NCBI RefSeq assembly: GCF_031085165.1
Contig: NZ_JAVHTY010000003.1
Span: 434,001 to 498,000 of the forward strand
Direction of reading: 5' to 3'
DNA: 64,000 bases
Source of the DNA: Pseudomonas sp. 102515
Lineage (GTDB): Bacteria; Pseudomonadota; Gammaproteobacteria; Pseudomonadales; Pseudomonadaceae
A program made the position numbers and the translations under genes. The notes under the pieces are model-generated. The model was not told the DNA's origin, did no database searches, and was given only the letters and a program-made list of their open reading frames with translations. Shown in pieces: positions 35,300-44,169 of the stretch (position 1 is its first letter; each line of letters opens with the position of its first letter).

Positions 35300-35521
35300 A
35301 TGACCGCTCTCATCCAGCAATCCAGCGTTCGTCTCGACAGCAAGGCCCGCAGAAAGCTACAGGATCAACGGCGGATGAGATTCCGCCGTGCCATCGAGGC
35401 CCGTGCCGAAGAACAGCGACTCGCCGTGGAAGTCGATGAACTGCTGTTTCTCAATCAACTGCTGAACGAACGCCAGGCCCAACGCCGGCAGCAGGCTCCA
35501 GGGCAATACCTAACGCATTGA
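35300..35521 (+). CDS. Small highly charged hypothetical protein
   Basis: A 73-residue protein rich in Arg, Gln and Glu, predicted to be largely helical (KARRKLQDQRRMRFRRAIEA, then LLFLNQLLNERQAQRR). The ribosome site GGAGGAATTGGC before the ATG is among the best in the window, which supports a real gene. Its last 71 bp overlap the 3' end of the convergent LysR gene. No family is recognised. Confidence 0.65.
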   Translation: MTALIQQSSVRLDSKARRKLQDQRRMRFRRAIEARAEEQRLAVEVDELLFLNQLLNERQAQRRQQAPGQYLTH

Positions 35522-36431
35522 TCAGGCTGCGCTGGCCGCGCAGATAGTCGACGAAGGCCTGGGCCACCGGCGACAGCGGCTTGCCGCGTACCTGGACCAC
35601 GCACCAGGAACGGCGCAATGGCAGCTCGGCGACGTCCAGCTCGACCAGGCTGCCGGCGGCGAGATCACTGCGAATGGCCTGGCGCGGCAGGAGCGCCAGG
35701 CCGAGTCCGGCGCGGACCGCCTCGCGCTGCGCCTCGAAGGCGCCGATCTCCAGCTGTTCGGCGAAGTGCGCGCGCTTCTGCTTGAGATAGTCCTCGCAGG
35801 CCTGGCGCGTGCCGGAGCCGACCTCGCGCACCAGCAGCGGATAGGCCGTGAGGTCGCGCAGGCTGAGGCCGTTGCACCCGGCCAGGGCATGGCCCGGGCG
35901 CGCCACGGCGACGATGGCATTGTCCAGCAGGGGCAGGAAATCCAGGTCCGCGTTGCTCGGCACCCCGGACATCAGCGCCACGTCCTCGCGATTCTCCGTC
36001 AGCCGACGCAGCACCCGGGCATGGTTGCCCACGGTCAGCGCCAGGTCTACCTGGGGATGGCTGCTGCGGAACTGGCCGAACAGGTGCGGCGCCAGGTACT
36101 GGGCACTGCTCTCCACCCCCAGTCGCAGCTGGCCGTGCAGGGCGCCGCGCAGATCCGACAGTTGCATGTCCAGGCTGCCCAGGCGGGCGAAGAGGTCACG
36201 CCCGGTCTGGCGCAGGGCCTCGCCGGCTTCGGTGAGGTAGAGGGTGCGATTGAGGTAGTTGAACAGGGGCGCGCCCACCACCTCTTCGAGCTGGCGTACC
36301 TGCAGGCTCACCGCCGGCTGGGTGAGCGCCATGATGTCGGCCGCGCGGCTGTAGGAACGCGCCTCGCAGACGGCCTCGAACACCTGCAACTGGCGGAAGG
36401 TGAGTCGCATCAACGGCTTGCGCATCGGCAT
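35451..36431 (-). CDS. pycR: LysR-family regulator of pyruvate carboxylase (PycR-like)
   Basis: A 326-residue LysR-type regulator. The N-terminal winged helix (MRLTFRQLQVFEAVCEA, SYSRAADIMALTQPAVSLQV) is followed by a periplasmic-binding-like effector domain (about residues 95-300). It is divergent from the carboxylase genes with a well-formed operator between them, the arrangement of PycR in P. aeruginosa. Alternative ATG starts lie at 36425 and 36407. The 3' end overlaps a convergent small gene. Confidence 0.88.
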   Translation of the reverse strand: MPMRKPLMRLTFRQLQVFEAVCEARSYSRAADIMALTQPAVSLQVRQLEEVVGAPLFNYLNRTLYLTEAGEALRQTGRDLFARLGSLDMQLSDLRGALHGQLRLGVESSAQYLAPHLFGQFRSSHPQVDLALTVGNHARVLRRLTENREDVALMSGVPSNADLDFLPLLDNAIVAVARPGHALAGCNGLSLRDLTAYPLLVREVGSGTRQACEDYLKQKRAHFAEQLEIGAFEAQREAVRAGLGLALLPRQAIRSDLAAGSLVELDVAELPLRRSWCVVQVRGKPLSPVAQAFVDYLRGQRSLINALGIALEPAAGVGPGVRSAVD

Positions 36432-36440
36432 CGGCGAGAT

Positions 36441-36490
36441 CCATAAGGAATGACTTATGGAGTATCCAACAATTATTTATTTTCCATAAG
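36441..36490. promoter_or_regulatory. LysR-type operator in the pycR-pycA intergenic region
   Basis: A perfect dyad CCATAAG-N6-CTTATGG (36441-36460) is followed by a third identical half-site CCATAAG (36484-36490). A primary recognition site with a promoter-proximal activation half-site is the normal LysR layout, so activation of pycA and autorepression of pycR are likely. Confidence 0.65.
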
Positions 36491-36563
36491 AGAGGTGCTG
36501 GCGTAGCGTCAGATCACCGGCAATAACAAGCGGCTGCAGCCTGCAGCAGACAAGGAGCCAGGT

Positions 36564-37979
36564 GTGATCAAGAAGATACTTATCGCCAATCGGGGCGAGA
36601 TCGCCGTGCGCATCGTGCGTGCCTGTGCCGAGATGGGCATTCGCTCGGTAGCGGTCTACTCCGACGCCGATCGCCAAGCGCTCCACGTGAAACGTGCCGA
36701 CGAGGCCCATGGGATCGGCAGCGATCCGCTGGAGGGTTATCTCAATCCGCGCAAGCTGGTGAACCTCGCCGTGGAGACCGGTTGCGACGCCCTGCATCCC
36801 GGCTATGGCTTCCTTTCCGAAAATGCCGAACTGGCGGAAATCTGCGCCCAGCGTGGCATTCGGTTCATCGGGCCATCCGCCGAGGTCATCCGCCGCATGG
36901 GCGACAAGACCGAAGCGCGGCGTAGCATGATCGCCGCTGGCGTGCCTTGCACCCCCGGCACCGAGGGCAACGTGGCGGACATCGCCGAGGCCCTGCGCGA
37001 AGGCGATCGTATCGGTTACCCGGTGATGCTCAAGGCCACCTCCGGCGGCGGCGGGCGCGGTATCCGTCGCTGCAACTCCCGCGAAGAACTGGAGCAAGCC
37101 TATCCGCGGGTAATCTCCGAGGCGACCAAGGCCTTCGGCTCGGCCGAGGTGTTTCTCGAGAAGTGCATCGTCAATCCCAAGCACATCGAGGCGCAGATCC
37201 TCGCCGACAGCCACGGCAACACCGTGCACCTGTTCGAGCGCGACTGCTCCATCCAGCGGCGCAACCAGAAGCTGATCGAGATCGCGCCCAGCCCCCAGCT
37301 GACCCCCGAGCAGCGCGCCTACATCGGTGATCTCGCCGTGCGCGCCGCCAAGGCGGTGGGCTACGAGAACGCCGGCACCGTGGAATTCCTGCTCGCCGAG
37401 GGCGAGGTGTATTTCATGGAGATGAATACCCGGGTCCAGGTGGAGCACACCATCACCGAGGAAATCACCGGCATCGACATCGTCCGTGAGCAAATCCGCA
37501 TCGCCTCGGGGCTGCCGCTGTCCTTCGCCCAGGAAGACGTCCAGCACCGCGGCTTCGCCCTGCAGTTCCGCATCAATGCCGAGGACCCGAAGAACAACTT
37601 CCTGCCGAGCTTCGGCAAGATCACCCGCTACTACGCGCCGGGTGGGCCGGGGGTGCGTACCGACACCGCCATCTACACCGGCTACGTGATCCCGCCGTAC
37701 TACGACTCCATGTGCCTCAAGCTGATCGTCTGGGCGCTGACCTGGGAAGAGGCCATGGATCGCGGCCTGCGTGCCCTGGACGACATGCGCGTGCAGGGGG
37801 TGAAGACTACCGCGCCCTATTACCAGGCCATCCTGCGCGATCCGGAATTCCGCAGCGGGCGCTTCAACACCAGCTTCGTGGAAAGCCATCCGGAGCTGAC
37901 CCAGTACTCGATCAAGCGCAACCCGACGCACCTGGCCATCGCCATCGCCGCCGCCATCGCCGCCCACGCCGGTCTGTAA
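36564..37979 (+). CDS. pycA: Pyruvate carboxylase subunit A (biotin carboxylase)
   Basis: ATP-dependent carboxylation of biotin, the first half-reaction of pyruvate to oxaloacetate. The 471-residue protein has the biotin carboxylase N-domain (KILIANRGEIAVRI), the glycine-rich ATP loop KATSGGGGRGIRR (near residue 157) and the catalytic EMNTRVQVEHTITEEITG (near residue 290). The GTG start is preceded by AAGGAGCC. It differs from AccC by length, its C-terminal extension and linkage to the carboxyltransferase subunit 13 bp downstream. Confidence 0.94.
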   Translation: MIKKILIANRGEIAVRIVRACAEMGIRSVAVYSDADRQALHVKRADEAHGIGSDPLEGYLNPRKLVNLAVETGCDALHPGYGFLSENAELAEICAQRGIRFIGPSAEVIRRMGDKTEARRSMIAAGVPCTPGTEGNVADIAEALREGDRIGYPVMLKATSGGGGRGIRRCNSREELEQAYPRVISEATKAFGSAEVFLEKCIVNPKHIEAQILADSHGNTVHLFERDCSIQRRNQKLIEIAPSPQLTPEQRAYIGDLAVRAAKAVGYENAGTVEFLLAEGEVYFMEMNTRVQVEHTITEEITGIDIVREQIRIASGLPLSFAQEDVQHRGFALQFRINAEDPKNNFLPSFGKITRYYAPGGPGVRTDTAIYTGYVIPPYYDSMCLKLIVWALTWEEAMDRGLRALDDMRVQGVKTTAPYYQAILRDPEFRSGRFNTSFVESHPELTQYSIKRNPTHLAIAIAAAIAAHAGL

Positions 37980-37992
37980 GGACGACAGAACA

Positions 37993-39798
37993 ATGAAAAG
38001 CATCCAGATCACCGACACCATCCTGCGCGACGCCCACCAATCGCTGCTGGCGACCCGCATGCGCACCGAAGACATGCTGCCGATCTGCGCCAAGCTCGAC
38101 CAGGTCGGCTACTGGTCGCTGGAAGTCTGGGGCGGCGCCACCTTCGACGCCTGCGTGCGCTTCCTCAAGGAGGATCCCTGGGAGCGCCTGCGCCAACTAC
38201 GCGAGGCGCTGCCCAATACCCGGCTGCAGATGCTCCTGCGCGGCCAGAATCTGCTCGGTTACCGGCACTACAGCGATGACGTGGTCGAGGCCTTCATCGA
38301 ACGCGCCGCAGCCAATGGCACCGACGTCTTCCGCATCTTCGATGCCATGAACGATGTGCGTAACCTGGAAACCGCCATCCGCGCGGTCAAGGCCAGCGGC
38401 AAGCACGCCCAGGGCACCCTCTGCTACACCACCAGCCCGGTGCACAGCGTGGCGGCCTTCGTCGACCAGGCGCGGCGCATGGCCGACCTGGGCGTGGACT
38501 CCATCGCCATCAAGGACATGGCCGGCCTGCTGACGCCCTATGCCACCGGCGAGCTGGTCAAGGCGCTCAAGGAGGCCCTGACCCTGGACGTCGTGGTGCA
38601 CTCCCATGACACCGCCGGGGTGGCCGCCATGTGCCAGCTCAAGGCGGTGGAGAATGGCGCCGATCGCATCGACACGGCCATTTCCAGCCTGGCCTGGGGC
38701 ACCAGCCACCCGGGGACCGAATCCATGGTCGCGGCCCTGCGCGACACGCCCTACGACACCGGCCTGGACCTGGAACTGCTGCAGGAAATCGGCCTGTACT
38801 TCCATGCGGTGCGCAAGAAGTACCATCAGTTCGAAAGCGAATTCACCGGGGTCGATACCCGGGTGCAGGTCAACCAGGTGCCGGGCGGCATGATCTCCAA
38901 CCTGGCCAACCAGTTGCGCGAACAGGGCGCCCTCAATCGCATGAACGAAGTGCTGGAAGAGATCCCGCGGGTGCGCAAGGACCTGGGCTACCCGCCCCTG
39001 GTGACGCCGACCTCGCAGATCGTCGGCACCCAGGCTTTCTTCAACGTCCTGGCCGGCGAGCGCTACAAGACCATCACCAACGAGGTGAAGCTCTATCTGC
39101 AGGGGCGCTACGGCAAGGCGCCGGGCGCGATTTGCGAGCAGCTGCGCAAGCAGGCCATCGGCCAGGAAGAGGTCATCGAGGTGCGCCCGGCCGACCTGCT
39201 CAGCCCCGAGCTGGCCCGGCTGCGCGCCGAGATCGGCGACCTGGCCAAGAGCGAAGAAGACGTGATGACCTTTGCCATGTTCCCCGACATCGGGCGCAAG
39301 TTCCTCGAGGAACGCGCCGCGGGCACCTTGGTGCCGGAAGCCTTGCTGCCCATGCCGTCGGCCGATGGCGTGGCCGCGGTGGGCGGCCAGGGCGTGCCGA
39401 CCGCCTTCAGCGTCGACGTGCACGGCGAGACCTACCAGGTGGACATCACCGGCATCGGTCTCAAGAGCGAGGGCAAGCGGCACTTCTACCTGTCCATCGA
39501 CGGGGTGCCGGAAGAGGTGGTGTTCGAGGCCAGTGGCGACTTCGTCGCCGAGGGCGCTCAGCGGCGGCGCCAGGCGGAGCGGCCGGGCGACGTCAGCACC
39601 ACCATGCCGGGCAACATCGTCGAGGTGCTGGTCAAGGAGGGTGATCGGGTCAAAGCGGGGCAGGGCGTGCTGGTCACCGAAGCCATGAAGATGGAAACCG
39701 AGATCCAGTCCCCCATCGCCGGCACCGTCACCGCGGTACGGGTGGCCAAGGGCGACCGGGTCAATCCGGGTGAAGTCCTGATTGAAATCGAAGGCTGA
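37993..39798 (+). CDS. pycB: Pyruvate carboxylase subunit B (carboxyltransferase and biotin carrier; OadA-type)
   Basis: A 601-residue subunit that transfers CO2 from biotin to pyruvate. The N-terminal HMGL-like barrel starts DTILRDAHQSLLATRMRTED. A conserved central PYC/OADA domain follows, then a C-terminal biotinyl domain with the biotin lysine in VTEAMKMETEIQ (near residue 566). No OadB or OadG sodium-pump subunits follow, so this is pyruvate carboxylase and not oxaloacetate decarboxylase. A terminator follows. Confidence 0.94.
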   Translation: MKSIQITDTILRDAHQSLLATRMRTEDMLPICAKLDQVGYWSLEVWGGATFDACVRFLKEDPWERLRQLREALPNTRLQMLLRGQNLLGYRHYSDDVVEAFIERAAANGTDVFRIFDAMNDVRNLETAIRAVKASGKHAQGTLCYTTSPVHSVAAFVDQARRMADLGVDSIAIKDMAGLLTPYATGELVKALKEALTLDVVVHSHDTAGVAAMCQLKAVENGADRIDTAISSLAWGTSHPGTESMVAALRDTPYDTGLDLELLQEIGLYFHAVRKKYHQFESEFTGVDTRVQVNQVPGGMISNLANQLREQGALNRMNEVLEEIPRVRKDLGYPPLVTPTSQIVGTQAFFNVLAGERYKTITNEVKLYLQGRYGKAPGAICEQLRKQAIGQEEVIEVRPADLLSPELARLRAEIGDLAKSEEDVMTFAMFPDIGRKFLEERAAGTLVPEALLPMPSADGVAAVGGQGVPTAFSVDVHGETYQVDITGIGLKSEGKRHFYLSIDGVPEEVVFEASGDFVAEGAQRRRQAERPGDVSTTMPGNIVEVLVKEGDRVKAGQGVLVTEAMKMETEIQSPIAGTVTAVRVAKGDRVNPGEVLIEIEG

Positions 39799-39817
39799 GA
39801 TCCCTTCGATTTCCCTC

Positions 39818-39841
39818 GGGGGCCACTAGGCCCCCTTTTTT
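39818..39841 (+). terminator. Rho-independent terminator after pycB
   Basis: Stem GGGGGCC / GGCCCCC with ACTA loop followed by six T residues, 20 bp after the pycB stop. Confidence 0.92.
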
Positions 39842-39898
39842 ATGGGCGGCTTCTATCCGATCGATTAGTAAAAAGCACTAACACCTCTCGATAGGGTC

Positions 39899-39924
39899 TG
39901 CTATTTAATATAGCCAAGGCTATA
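39899..39924 (+). promoter_or_regulatory. Extended -10 promoter with MntR-type box (small ORF)
   Basis: TG-C-TATTTA (39899-39907) is an extended -10 element. The dyad TATAGCC-AA-GGCTATA (39909-39924) follows directly, where a bound repressor would block transcription. Its core ATAGC-CAAG-GCTAT differs by one central base from the E. coli MntR box core ATAGC-AAAG-GCTAT. It is repeated before the ABC transporter at 40242-40267. Confidence 0.75.
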
Positions 39925-39945
39925 ACGATCCCGGGAGGATTCGCG

Positions 39946-40077
39946 ATGCTGAAAGATCTCAAGAGACGCGCCCTGCGTGGCCTGCTGGACAAGCTGATCG
40001 ACCAGCCTGCCGAACGTCGTCCGCTGGATGCGCAGTCCGAGCGCTCGCGCAGCATGACAGCCCACGCCGCTCACTGA
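39946..40077 (+). CDS. 43-residue small protein under an MntR-type operator (candidate MntS analogue)
   Basis: Encodes MLKDLKRRALRGLLDKLID followed by a polar Arg/Ser-rich tail ending AHAAH. A strong ribosome site (GGGAGGATTCGCG) precedes the ATG, and codon use matches neighbouring genes (GC-rich third positions). The N-terminal half is a likely amphipathic, basic helix. It is the only ORF between the first MntR-type promoter and the transporter. E. coli MntS is a 42-residue protein repressed by MntR; size, regulation and context agree, but I see no clear sequence similarity. A short hairpin (40093-40110) follows. Confidence 0.68.
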   Translation: MLKDLKRRALRGLLDKLIDQPAERRPLDAQSERSRSMTAHAAH

Positions 40078-40241
40078 TCCCTGCTGATCAAGAGAGGCCG
40101 CCTGGCCTCTGCAGCCCTCATCAGCGCCCTTTTACGTTCTGAACGAGGGTTACGTCCGAACGAGGCGCTTTCCCTGTTCACCTCTGTCCTTTACCCCTCT
40201 CATCCCAGGTTACAAAGTCTTCCTGCACCTCTGATAGGTTG

Positions 40242-40267
40242 TGCTATCTAATTTAGCCAAGGCTATA
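40242..40267 (+). promoter_or_regulatory. Extended -10 promoter with MntR-type box (ABC transporter)
   Basis: TG-C-TATCTA (40242-40250) and the dyad TTTAGCC-AA-GGCTATA (40252-40267) reproduce the arrangement upstream of the small ORF. The surrounding 44 bp (40226-40269) match 39882-39926 at 40 positions with one inserted base. Manganese-responsive repression of the operon is inferred. Confidence 0.75.
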
Positions 40268-40287
40268 ACCACCGAGAGGCGGGCCGC

Positions 40288-41181
40288 ATGCTAGAGAAGA
40301 CGAGACGCTGGACCCTGACGGGTCTGCTGGGATTGCTGCTGGGCAACGCCGCCCAGGCCGCCGAGCCGTTCAAGGTGGTCACCACCTTCACGGTGATCGC
40401 CGACATGGCGCGCAACGTGGCGGGCGACGCCGCGCGAGTGGAATCCATCACCAAGCCCGGCGCCGAGATCCACAATTACCAGCCGACCCCGGGCGATCTG
40501 CTCAAGACGCGCGATGCCCAGCTGGTGCTGTGGAACGGCCTGAATCTGGAGCTCTGGTTCGAGCGCTTCTTCAGCCGCATGAAGGCCGTGCCCAGCGCCG
40601 TGGTCTCCCGCGGCGTCGAGCCCATCGCCATCGCCCAGGGCCCCTATGCCGGCAAGCCCAATCCCCATGCCTGGATGTCACCCCGGGCAGCGCTGATCTA
40701 CGTCGACAACATCCGTGATGCCCTGGTGGAGCACGACCCGGCCCGGGCCGAGACCTATCGCCGCAACGCCGAGGCCTACAAGGCGCGCATCACCGCCACC
40801 CTCGACCCGTTGCGCCAGCAACTGCAGGCGATTCCCGAACAGCGGCGCTGGCTGGTGTCCAGCGAGGGCGCCTTCAGCTACCTGGCGCGCGACCTGGGGC
40901 TGAAGGAGCTCTATCTCTGGCCGATCAACGCCGATGCCCAGGGCACGCCGCAGCAGGTCCGTAGGGTGATCGAGACGGTGCGCGCCGAGCGGATTCCGGC
41001 GGTGTTCAGCGAAAGCACCGTCTCCGCCGCACCGGCCGAGCAGGTGGCGCGGGAGAGCGGCGCCCGCTACGGCGGAGTGCTCCATGTGGATTCCTTGAGC
41101 GCGGCCGACGGGCCGGTACCGACCTATCTCGATCTGCTGCGGGTCACCACCGAAACCCTGGTGAAGGGGCTGGCGCCATGA
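40288..41181 (+). CDS. sitA: Metal ABC transporter substrate-binding protein (manganese/iron, SitA/YfeA type)
   Basis: A 297-residue periplasmic cluster A-I binding protein. A signal peptide ends near NAAQA-AEPF. The four expected metal ligands are present: His62 (GAEIHNYQ), His127 (PNPHAWMSP), Glu193 ([10 protein letters not shown]) and Asp268 (HVDSLS). The lack of a His-rich loop and the His2-Glu-Asp set argue for Mn/Fe, not Zn (ZnuA). It overlaps the ATPase gene by 4 bp. The MntR-type promoter upstream supports manganese. Confidence 0.9.
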   Translation: MLEKTRRWTLTGLLGLLLGNAAQAAEPFKVVTTFTVIADMARNVAGDAARVESITKPGAEIHNYQPTPGDLLKTRDAQLVLWNGLNLELWFERFFSRMKAVPSAVVSRGVEPIAIAQGPYAGKPNPHAWMSPRAALIYVDNIRDALVEHDPARAETYRRNAEAYKARITATLDPLRQQLQAIPEQRRWLVSSEGAFSYLARDLGLKELYLWPINADAQGTPQQVRRVIETVRAERIPAVFSESTVSAAPAEQVARESGARYGGVLHVDSLSAADGPVPTYLDLLRVTTETLVKGLAP

Positions 41182-41939
41182 TCGCCCTCGACGCAGTCAG
41201 CGTGACCTATCGCAACGGCCATACCGCCTTGCGCGAGGCCAGCCTGGTGGTGCCTGGCGGTTCCATCACCGCCCTGGTGGGGGTCAATGGCAGCGGTAAG
41301 TCGACCCTGTTCAAGGCGATCATGGGCTTCGTGCCGGTTCGCTCCGGCCAGGTGCGGATCGCTGACCTGCCGGTGACCCAGGCGCTCAAGCGCAATCTCG
41401 TCGCCTACGTGCCCCAGAGCGAAGACGTGGACTGGGACTTTCCAGTGCGGGTGGAAGACGTGGTGCTCATGGGTCGCTATGGCCGGATGAATTTCCTGCG
41501 CCTGGCGCGCGCCGCCGATCATAGGGCGGTGGACGCCGCCCTGGCCCGGGTGGGGCTGACCGAGTTGCGCAAACGGCAGATCGGCGAACTCTCCGGTGGC
41601 CAGAAGAAGCGGGTCTTCCTCGCGCGCGCGCTGGCCCAGGACAGCCGGGTGATCCTGTTGGACGAACCCTTCACCGGGGTGGACGCCACCTCCGAACGGG
41701 CCATCATCGAGTTGCTCCAGGCCCTGCGCGCCGAGGGTCGCTCGATGCTGGTGTCGACCCATGATCTGGCCAGCATCGAGCGCTTCTGCGACCGCACCGT
41801 ATTGCTCGATCGCACCGTGCTGGCCCAGGGGCCGACGGCCGAGGTCTTTACCCGCGAGAATCTGGAACGCACCTTTGGCGGCACCCTGCGCCTGTTCGAG
41901 GCTGGCCAGGCGGAGCCGCGGCGCCGGGAGCGTGCCTGA
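41178..41939 (+). CDS. sitB: Metal ABC transporter ATP-binding protein
   Basis: A 253-residue ABC ATPase. Walker A is [13 protein letters not shown] (near residue 34), the signature [15 protein letters not shown] (near residue 138) and Walker [13 protein letters not shown], followed by the switch histidine in STHDL. It sits in the sitABCD-like operon, with ATGA overlap upstream and TGATG overlap downstream, so translation is coupled. Confidence 0.92.
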   Translation: MIALDAVSVTYRNGHTALREASLVVPGGSITALVGVNGSGKSTLFKAIMGFVPVRSGQVRIADLPVTQALKRNLVAYVPQSEDVDWDFPVRVEDVVLMGRYGRMNFLRLARAADHRAVDAALARVGLTELRKRQIGELSGGQKKRVFLARALAQDSRVILLDEPFTGVDATSERAIIELLQALRAEGRSMLVSTHDLASIERFCDRTVLLDRTVLAQGPTAEVFTRENLERTFGGTLRLFEAGQAEPRRRERA

Positions 41940-42793
41940 TGGAAGGGCTGCTGGAACCCCTGGCCTACGGCTACATGAGAAATGCCCTGGGTGCGGCGGC
42001 GCTGGTGGGCGGGTTGTGCGCCTTCCTCTCGGCCTACCTGATGCTCAAGGGCTGGTCGCTGATCGGCGATGCCCTGTCCCATGCCGTGGTGCCCGGCGTA
42101 GCCGGCGCCTATCTGCTCGGCCTGCCGCTGGCCCTGGGCGCCTTTCTCGCCGGCGGCACGGCGGCCGGGGCCATGCTCGGCTTGCGGCACTACACCCGGC
42201 TCAAGGAAGACGTCATCATCGGGCTGATCTTCAGTGCCTTCTTTGGCGGCGGGCTGTTCCTGGTCTCGCTGGCGCCGGTCGCGGTGGACATCCAGACCAT
42301 CGTCTTCGGCAACATCCTGGCCATCACCCCCGAGGCCAATCGCCAGTTGCTGATCATCGCCGCCATCTCCCTGCTGGTCCTGCTGCTCAAGTGGCGCGAC
42401 CTGCTGCTGGTGTTCTTCGACGAAGGCCAGGCGCGCGCCTGCGGCCTCAATCCCACCCTGTACAGGCTGCTGTTCTTTACCCTGCTGGCCCTGAGCACCG
42501 TGGCGGCCATGCAGACGGTGGGCGCCTTCCTGGTCATCGCCCTGGTGGTGACGCCGGGGGCGACGGCCTATCTGCTCAGCGACCGCTTCTCCCGGGTGGT
42601 GCTGATCAGCGTGGCCATCGGCGTCGGCAGCGGGCTGCTGGGCACCTATCTCAGCTACTTCCTCGACGGCGCCACTGGGGGCTGCGTGGTGGTCTTGCAG
42701 ACCCTGATCTTCCTGCTGGCCTTCGTCCTGGCGCCGCGCCACGGCCTGCTGGCCAACCGCCACCGGGCGCGGCAGACGGCGGAGGCGGGCTGA
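41939..42793 (+). CDS. sitC: Metal ABC transporter permease (ABC-3 family)
   Basis: A 284-residue membrane protein of the ABC-3 (ZnuB/SitC) family with about eight helices. Conserved blocks include LMLKGWSLIGDALSHAVVPGVAGAY near residue 32 and GAFLVIALVVTPGATAYLLSD. It pairs with the next gene to form the pore. Start and stop overlap both neighbours by one base. Confidence 0.9.
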   Translation: MEGLLEPLAYGYMRNALGAAALVGGLCAFLSAYLMLKGWSLIGDALSHAVVPGVAGAYLLGLPLALGAFLAGGTAAGAMLGLRHYTRLKEDVIIGLIFSAFFGGGLFLVSLAPVAVDIQTIVFGNILAITPEANRQLLIIAAISLLVLLLKWRDLLLVFFDEGQARACGLNPTLYRLLFFTLLALSTVAAMQTVGAFLVIALVVTPGATAYLLSDRFSRVVLISVAIGVGSGLLGTYLSYFLDGATGGCVVVLQTLIFLLAFVLAPRHGLLANRHRARQTAEAG

Positions 42794-43638
42794 TGGACTG
42801 GTTGCGGCTGACCCTGGAAATCGACTTCATGCGCCAGGCGCTGCTGATGGCCGTGCTGGTAGCGATCCCGACGGCGCTGTTGTCGTGCTTTCTGGTGCTC
42901 AAGGGCTGGGCGCTGCTGGGCGACGCCATCGCCCATGCGGTGTTTCCCGGCCTGGTGCTGGCCTCGGCGCTGGGGGCGCCGCTGGTCGTGGGCGCCTTCG
43001 TCGCGGGGCTGGGGTGCGCCCTGGCCACCGGCTATCTCAAGCGCCACAGCCGGGTGAAGCAGGACACCCTGATGGGCGTGGTCTTTTCCGGCATGTTCGG
43101 CCTGGGCCTGGTGCTGCACGCCAGGCTGCCCACCGAGCTGCACCTGGACCACATCCTGCTCGGCGATCTGCTGGGGGTGACGCCGGAGGCCTTCTGGCAG
43201 ATGGCGGTGATCGCCGCCCTGGTGGTACTGGCGCTGGCCTGCCGCTGGCGCGACCTGCTGGTGCTGGCCTTCGATGCGGCCCAGGCACGGGCCCTAGGCC
43301 TGCGGGTGGAGGTGCTGCACTACGGCCTGCTCGGGCTTATCGCCCTGACCGTGGTCGGCGCCCTGCAGGCGGTGGGCATGGTGCCGGTGGTGGCCTTGCT
43401 GATCGCCCCCGGTGCCACCGCCTTTCTGTTGACCCGTTCCTTTGGCTGGATGCTGCTGGTGGCCACGACGCTGACCGTGGCGGCGGCCCTGGGCGGGGTG
43501 CTGCTGAGCCTGGCCTGGGACAGCGCACCGGCGCCGACCATGGTGGTGTTGCTGACCGCGGGTTTCCTGCTCGCCTTGACATGGCGCCTGTGGCGGGATC
43601 GACGTCGCTCGGGCGATAAGGGCGTTCAATCGGCCTGA
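42793..43638 (+). CDS. sitD: Metal ABC transporter permease, second subunit (ABC-3 family)
   Basis: A 281-residue ABC-3 permease homologous to the preceding gene, sharing LKGWALLGDAIAHAVFPGLVLA and MVPVVALLIAPGATAFLL. Two different permease genes plus an ATPase and a binding protein give the four-gene SitABCD/YfeABCD layout. The C-terminal tail is basic (WRLWRDRRRSGDKG). It starts on the last base of sitC's stop. Confidence 0.9.
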   Translation: MDWLRLTLEIDFMRQALLMAVLVAIPTALLSCFLVLKGWALLGDAIAHAVFPGLVLASALGAPLVVGAFVAGLGCALATGYLKRHSRVKQDTLMGVVFSGMFGLGLVLHARLPTELHLDHILLGDLLGVTPEAFWQMAVIAALVVLALACRWRDLLVLAFDAAQARALGLRVEVLHYGLLGLIALTVVGALQAVGMVPVVALLIAPGATAFLLTRSFGWMLLVATTLTVAAALGGVLLSLAWDSAPAPTMVVLLTAGFLLALTWRLWRDRRRSGDKGVQSA

Positions 43639-43704
43639 TGTAATCGGTTGACTGGCCTGGCCAGGCGCTCCCGGTCACGCTCGCCTTCCCTCAGGAGAAC
43701 AATT

Positions 43705-44139
43705 ATGAAAACCGTTGCCCAGTTACTCGCCGCCAAAGCCCAGCAGGACGTCTACACCACCATGCCGGAAGCCTCGGTGCTCGAAGCGCTGCAACTGATG
43801 GCCGACAAGAACGTCGGGGCGCTGCCCGTGATGCGCGGAGGCGAATTGGTGGGCATCGTCAGCGAGCGCGACTATGCCCGCAAGATGGTGCTACAGGGGC
43901 GTTCCTCCTACGCCACCCCGGTGAGCACCATCATGACCGCCGCGGTGATCATCATCCTGCCATCGCAGAGTGTCGCCGAGTGCCTGGCGCTGATGACCGA
44001 ACATCGCCTGCGTCACCTACCGGTAATGGGTAACGGCCAACTGATCGGCCTACTGTCCATTGGCGACCTGGTCAAGGAAATCATGGTCGAGCAGGCCGCG
44101 CTGATCCGTCAGCTGGAAGGCTACATCCGCGGCGAGTGA
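43705..44139 (+). CDS. CBS-domain-pair protein
   Basis: A 144-residue cytoplasmic protein made of two CBS domains (about residues 10-65 and 75-135), seen in VLEALQLMADKNVGALPVMRGGELVGIVSERDYARK and the second copy LALMTEHRLRHLPVMGNGQLIGLLSIGDLVKE. Such stand-alone pairs bind adenosine nucleotides; the partner is unknown. The ATG has a CAGGAGAAC ribosome site. It follows the metal transporter after 66 bp, but linkage is not established. Confidence 0.88.
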   Translation: MKTVAQLLAAKAQQDVYTTMPEASVLEALQLMADKNVGALPVMRGGELVGIVSERDYARKMVLQGRSSYATPVSTIMTAAVIIILPSQSVAECLALMTEHRLRHLPVMGNGQLIGLLSIGDLVKEIMVEQAALIRQLEGYIRGE

Positions 44140-44169
44140 GGGCAGCTGTCCCAACCTGTCCCATTTTTC

